Positions 59,759-64,000 of a stretch of DNA of 64,000 nt are shown one piece after another. Position numbers and translations under genes: made by a program. Source of the DNA: Rhipicephalus microplus (lineage: Eukaryota > Arthropoda > Arachnida > Ixodida > Ixodidae); assembly GCF_043290135.1 (NCBI RefSeq), contig NC_134700.1, positions 155,698,053 to 155,762,052 of the forward strand, written 5' to 3'. The stretch's first letter is position 1. Every line of letters begins with the position of its first letter. The notes below the pieces were generated by a model. That model saw only the letters and a program-made list of their open reading frames with translations. It did not search any database and was not told the origin of the DNA.

Positions 59759-60389
59759 CACACCGCTTCTCGAACATTCGACAGCTGACGCGCGCGCATG
59801 CGCCGTCGCGCCGTCGCCCACTCTTCCACCATCTGTGCATCCCTTCCTCCTCTACACACCGCGCGCGCTTCACTCCTCCACCATCTGTGCACCCTTCCTC
59901 CTCTACACACCGCGTTCGACATCTACAATTCTCCTGATTCTCCAGTGGACGCGCATGTGGCGTCGCGCTTCGAGAACATTCAACAGCTGACAGTGCATGC
60001 GCCGTCGTGCTGTATATATACTCAAGGTCGGCGCTCGCTCGCTCAGTTGCCGCTCGTCGGTTGGTTTGTACGGCGCGTCGACGTCCAAGGTCGCGGTGAA
60101 ATGAATTCCAACGAATCCACAAACACAATGATCGACGTCCCTTCGACCAGCGCCGCCCTTTCGCATACGTGTGTACGTGTTCACTCATTTAACACCCCCT
60201 CCTACAACCACGTTAACCAATTTAGCCATCGACCCAAGTAAGTCGCAATTTAACACCCCATTTCACAACCACGTTAACCAATTTAGCCATCGACCCAAGT
60301 AAGTCGCACTTTAACACCCCGTTAACCAATTATATGCTCCGCATCCTCCTCAGTGTTCCCCCGAGGGAAGCTGCGGGCAATTTTTTTTT
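59684..60389 (+). mobile_element. Hairpin-ended repeat family 2, copy 1
   Basis: The left end is TTTTTTA then GATGCGGAGCATC (59691-59703) and TTATACTCG. The right end is ATGCTCCGCAT (60334-60344), CCTCCTCAG, a TTCCC-CCGA-GGGAA stem and GCTGCGGGCAATTTTTTTTT. The interior is CpG-rich with tandem pieces: CCGTCCGCG units (59728-59765), a repeated TCCTCTACACACCGCG block, and 55-68 bp units (60189-60330). Both copies keep an ORF of 127-147 codons with a shared C terminus, but near-identity of the copies explains this. Confidence 0.75.
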
Positions 60390-61089
60390 CATACACCATT
60401 TCTTTATATGTATGCACGTGCTAACGCCAAGCGCAATATCAGGCGCAAGAACGCCGCTGGAACACACGATTCAAGCGCAATATGGCTGTGGTCCTGCCAC
60501 TGCTATTCGCACTGTTTTCGGTGGTACGGTGAGTACGGTGCGCTGCTCGTGACCGAATGTCATGGTTTTCAATCCGGCCGTGGCGGTATGATTTTTTAGG
60601 AGGCGCAATAAATGGTGCGTGTTGTACACCTTGTCAGGGCGGGCCTAATTTTCGTACGGAAATTTAGACATATAAAACATGTGATAGCACTCAATCAAGT
60701 GGCTTTAATGTGGCACTTACTGGCCTTCTTCGGAAGAGCTACAGTATTGTTTGGCAACTATAGCCGGCTGCTTAATTTATCATTACACTTCTATTCTTGG
60801 AACATTTTATCGTAGTGTTTCCTTTCTGACATTTTGCATTGGGTTCGGTAATGAGCAACATACAACCGCAAATAATTCTATGGCGTTGACATTGCGCTTG
60901 CTTTTGGTAAAACGACTGTTCATCCCTAGTATACCGCACAGATTTGGGGATACGTTTTATGCTGTGTAACTGTTTGACTTCCTTCGACCTCCTTGACTTC
61001 CTTTCTCCGAAGCTATACATGTGGTGTCGTGAACGCTCAACAGGGTAGCGTGAAAAGACCCACGCAGAGCAAAATACGCAAAGGATGAG

Positions 61090-61215
61090 GATGATTGTTT
61101 AGGTTTAACGTCCCGAAAACCACGATGTGATTATGAGAGACGCCGTAGTGAAGAGCTCCGGAAATTTGGACCACCTGTTGTTCTTAAACGTGCACAATAC
61201 CCTGAGTCATGTCAT
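61090..61215 (-). mobile_element. Ruka-like SINE fragment
   Basis: GTTTAACGTCCCGAAAACCA, ATTATGAGAGACGCCGTAG, TCCGGAAATTTGGACCACC and TTAAACGTGCACAATACC; the 5' part is missing. Confidence 0.8.
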
Positions 61216-61250
61216 TACAATGCACAAGATCCCAGAAGAATCAGTTGCTC

Positions 61251-62476
61251 AAAAAAATTGCCCGCAGCTTCCCTCGGGGGAACACTGAGGAGGATGCGGA
61301 GCATATAATTGGTTAACGGGGTGTTCAAGTGCGACTTACTTGGGTCGATGGCTAAATTGGTTAACGTGGTTGTGAAATGGGGTGTTAAATTGCGACTTAC
61401 TTGGGTCGATGGCTAAATTGGTTAACGTGGTTGTAGGAGGGGGTGTTAAATGAGTGAACACGTACACACGTATGCGAAAGGGCGGCGCTGGTCGAAGGGA
61501 CGTCGATCATTGTGTTTGTGTATTCGTTGGAATTCATTTCACCGCGACCTTGGACGTCGACGCGCCGTACAAACCAACCGACGAGCGGCAACTGAGCGAG
61601 TGAGCGCCGACCTTGAGTATATATACAGCGCGACGGCGCATGCACTGTCAGCTGTCGAATGTTCGAGAAGGGGGAGAAGCGCAACGGCGCATGCGCGCGC
61701 GTCAGCTGCCGATGTTCTCGAAGCGCGACGGCGCATGCGCGCGCGTCAGCTGCCGATGTTCTCGAAGCGTGACGGCGCATGCGCGCTACATTATACAGCT
61801 AGCGAATGTTCGTGAAGAGGAGAAGCGCACGCGGTGTGTACAAGGAGAATTAAAGAAAAGTTGCTGGAGTGGAAGCTCCTGCGATGCCTTGCCAGCAGAA
61901 GTGAAGCCACCTATTGCCACTGCTAAGATGGCGGAAACATGCTCTTTTCTGGTAGTGCCCGCTTAAAGATCAAGTGGCTTTGATACGTTATGTAAATACT
62001 ACGGTAGTTCTATATTAAAGGATGGTTGTTCCTGACGAAATAACACTCAGAAACAAATATGGATGACTGAATCTTCAAAGAACTTTGCCTCCAATTAGAG
62101 GCTCACTACGGAAAACTAGTGACTTTAAGGCGCACTTGGAGCACTATGAGACCCCAAAAATGTTGGTTGCATTAAACTCGTTGGGCGTGCGAGGGAAACG
62201 CTTCGTTTTCGATCGCTGAACGGCGACACTTTATCATGCCCCTAGTTAGATCTTGCCAGAGGAACGGCTTCACATCTGCGCAATCATTTCCACTCCAGCA
62301 ATTTTTTTAATCCTCCTTGGGTGTGTAGAGGAGGAAGGGTGCACAGATGGTGGAGGAGTGAAGCGCGCGCGGTGTGTAGAGGAGGAAGGGATGCACAGAT
62401 GGTGGAAGAAGGAGGAGGAAGCTTGCGGACGGCGCCGCACTAGAAGCCTCGAGTATTAGATGCTCCGCATCTAAAA
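61251..62476 (-). mobile_element. Hairpin-ended repeat family 2, copy 2, interrupted by a MITE
   Basis: Inverted copy of the element at 59684-60389. The right end (AAAAAAATTGCCCGCAGC, then ATGCGGAGCAT at 61294-61304) lies on the left. The left end GATGCTCCGCATC (62459-62471) plus TAAAA lies on the right. Without the 479-bp MITE and its duplicated 8 bp it is about 740 bp, close to copy 1. Where they align, the two copies are nearly identical. Confidence 0.75.
61841..62319. mobile_element. MITE (CAAGGAGGATTAAA family), copy 2, nested
   Basis: A 479-bp copy in opposite orientation to the one at 31966-32412, with the same inverted ends and flanked by perfect 8-bp duplications GGTGTGTA (61833-61840 and 62320-62327). 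It is inserted inside the hairpin-ended repeat at 61251-62476. Confidence 0.9.
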
Positions 62477-62479
62477 CAA

Positions 62480-64000
62480 AGGAAGCTAAACACATAAAAC
62501 ACTGGGTGTTCTATTTGTTCTCTCTGTTTCATTTTAGCTACAATATTATTTCAAGAAAGTCGCCCAATCGACCCACGTTCTGAGTTTCTACATACCGACG
62601 CTTGCGTCTGCTCTTTCTGCAGTCGGCTAGACTTTCTTCCTTCCAGAGGTTTATCTTTTTTTTTGCGATCCGAAGATCTCACGCGCATTCACGAATTCTT
62701 CGTAAAGTTCTCCCTGCATTCATTCTACAAAGCACGAAGGTAATTAGACTGCTAATGAACATGCTTATGGCGACGAAGTAAAAGCTCATTGTCGGGCGCA
62801 GCTTTTTGTCGCAGATTTATATTGGCCTAACAGGATCAAGTTTCAAGTTTCACTGACAAAAAAAAATTACCCAAAGTGGTATTGCCTAGTTGTAATTTAT
62901 AAGCAATGCGGCTGAAATCCAGCGAAAAATATCTCTTTATGAAAATATTCCACGAGTAGCCAAAGCGAGGATATTAGAAATAAAGAAACACTATGCATTA
63001 CATTTTAGCACCAGGGGAAAAGGGCAACATTCCTAGAGCAGCGTCATTAGGCAAAAGGCTGGAATCATTTTTGTCTGATCCGCCTCTTTTCCCACTGTCT
63101 CATTATTCTTGCTTTACTCTTTCTACTTTTACTCATTTTTGGTCTGGAATGAACAGATCAGCACCTTTTATATGTTTTTTGTATGAATAGGTGTAGCCAA
63201 ACAGAAAAGTGGAAAATATGTTACTACGTTTTTCAGTTTCCCTGGGTAAATATTTGTTCACCCTAAAATTAGTCGTGGTATTGGACGGTATAAACTTCAC
63301 CCTTCCATGCTCACATAAGTCCATGACTCCATTAAAGCGAAGTGATCTTATCTGTCGAAAAGCTCAGCTTCAGGCAGAAAAATGTTTCAATTGCACACAC
63401 GCCTTAAGAGCCTCTTTTACGACCTCCGACTTTCAGAGGGAAAAAAAAAGCACTTTGAATTTTAACGCATTCAAACAGATGCGTAGTAGGGCAGTGAATT
63501 TAAACAGATCCAAAAGAATTCGCTAAACTATAAAAAGAAAGAACATGCATATTAGACAATATTCATGCAATAACGACCGTCGGTGGGCAGAAGAATAATC
63601 TCTTCTGTGCGCGTTGGTCCCTAACATTTCATTGCAAAAATGAGGGCGTAGCGAAAAGGCTGATATTTTTACTTATGTATGCTGCTTAGTTAACGCATCA
63701 CGTTTTCAGAAACTGTGGTAGGTAATTAGGGGTTTCACTAATTCAAAACTGCCCAAATAGCATAAATTTTGTTGAAGAAGAAGACTGGCATGAAGTGTAC
63801 TGAGAACATTCATTGAATAAGAACGCGCCACTACCTAAAATTCATTCTACATTGTGGTATGCTCAGTTTGTGTGCGTTTCTTTTTTTCTGTTTGAGAATA
63901 TGTTAGTTAGAGCTATCGGGAACAATGATTGAGATCGTATAAAGCTACGTAAGCCTTGCGACATTGCGGCGTTGCTCCCATTAAAAAACACTGGGAGACA
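62480..64000. other. No gene recognised
   Basis: A+T-rich right end with short ORFs (for example 105 codons at 63209-63526) and no domain. Confidence 0.5.

Noticed and set aside
59798..60241. ORF conserved with 61397-61780
   Set aside because: The two repeat copies are nearly identical at the DNA level, so shared reading frame is not evidence of selection.
62253..62459. Peptide start shared with the frame at 31583-32032
   Set aside because: Both come from the MITE terminal repeat.

Overview
This is eukaryotic DNA, almost certainly from a hard tick (Ixodida, probably a metastriate). The window is A+T-rich with short GC-rich islands. It is crowded with tRNA-headed SINEs that match the Ruka-type tick SINE as I know it (sense strand: a GGTGGCCTAGTGG-like head, tail rich in TTGATTGA). 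It also holds truncated LINEs, non-autonomous elements and GATA, CA and TAA microsatellites. I see no bacterial operons, rRNA, CRISPR or free-standing tRNA genes.

The clearest host gene runs on the minus strand across 3.3-15.5 kb. Six short exons with good splice sites and compatible phases encode the extracellular part of a class B (secretin/calcitonin-type) GPCR. They are 15386-15489, 12938-13048, 5691-5776, 4496-4658, 4283-4402 and 3346-3452. Read in order, they spell two complete six-cysteine hormone-receptor (HRM) domains in tandem, where this family normally has one. The second domain resembles calcitonin/DH31-type receptors. The seven-helix exons should lie left of the window; the signal-peptide exon was not found. 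Its introns hold a 5'-truncated RTE LINE, several SINEs and a satellite-like repeat.

A second host exon, 31583-31941 (minus), looks like the C-terminal exon of a chymotrypsin-fold serine protease homologue whose catalytic Ser is Arg. A MITE sits 24 bp outside its splice acceptor. Weaker exon candidates, two of them cysteine-rich, lie at 23023-23238, 28339-28608 (both minus) and 54468-54549 (plus).

The mobile content falls into groups. (1) A near full-length non-LTR retrotransposon at 33.2-37.3 kb has an SGNH-esterase ORF1 and an endonuclease/RT ORF2 with four nonsense codons and no frameshift. (2) About 17 Ruka-like SINE copies are present, six with target-site duplications, plus other tRNA-derived SINEs. 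(3) A MITE family with TIRs starting CAAGGAGGATTAAA has two copies, each with a perfect 8-bp duplication. (4) Three repeat families at 7.6, 19.3, 38.0, 45.0, 46.6, 50.7, 59.7 and 61.3 kb have unrelated interiors but the same end plan. The left end is a T-run, a GC-GNA-GC mini-hairpin and CTTA; the right end is a second mini-hairpin and, about 40 bp on, a TGCC/GGCAA-T-run. These look like Helentron/HINE- or pearl-like non-autonomous elements and are the best candidate here for an undescribed system.

The rest is mostly intergenic or intronic sequence in which I recognise nothing.
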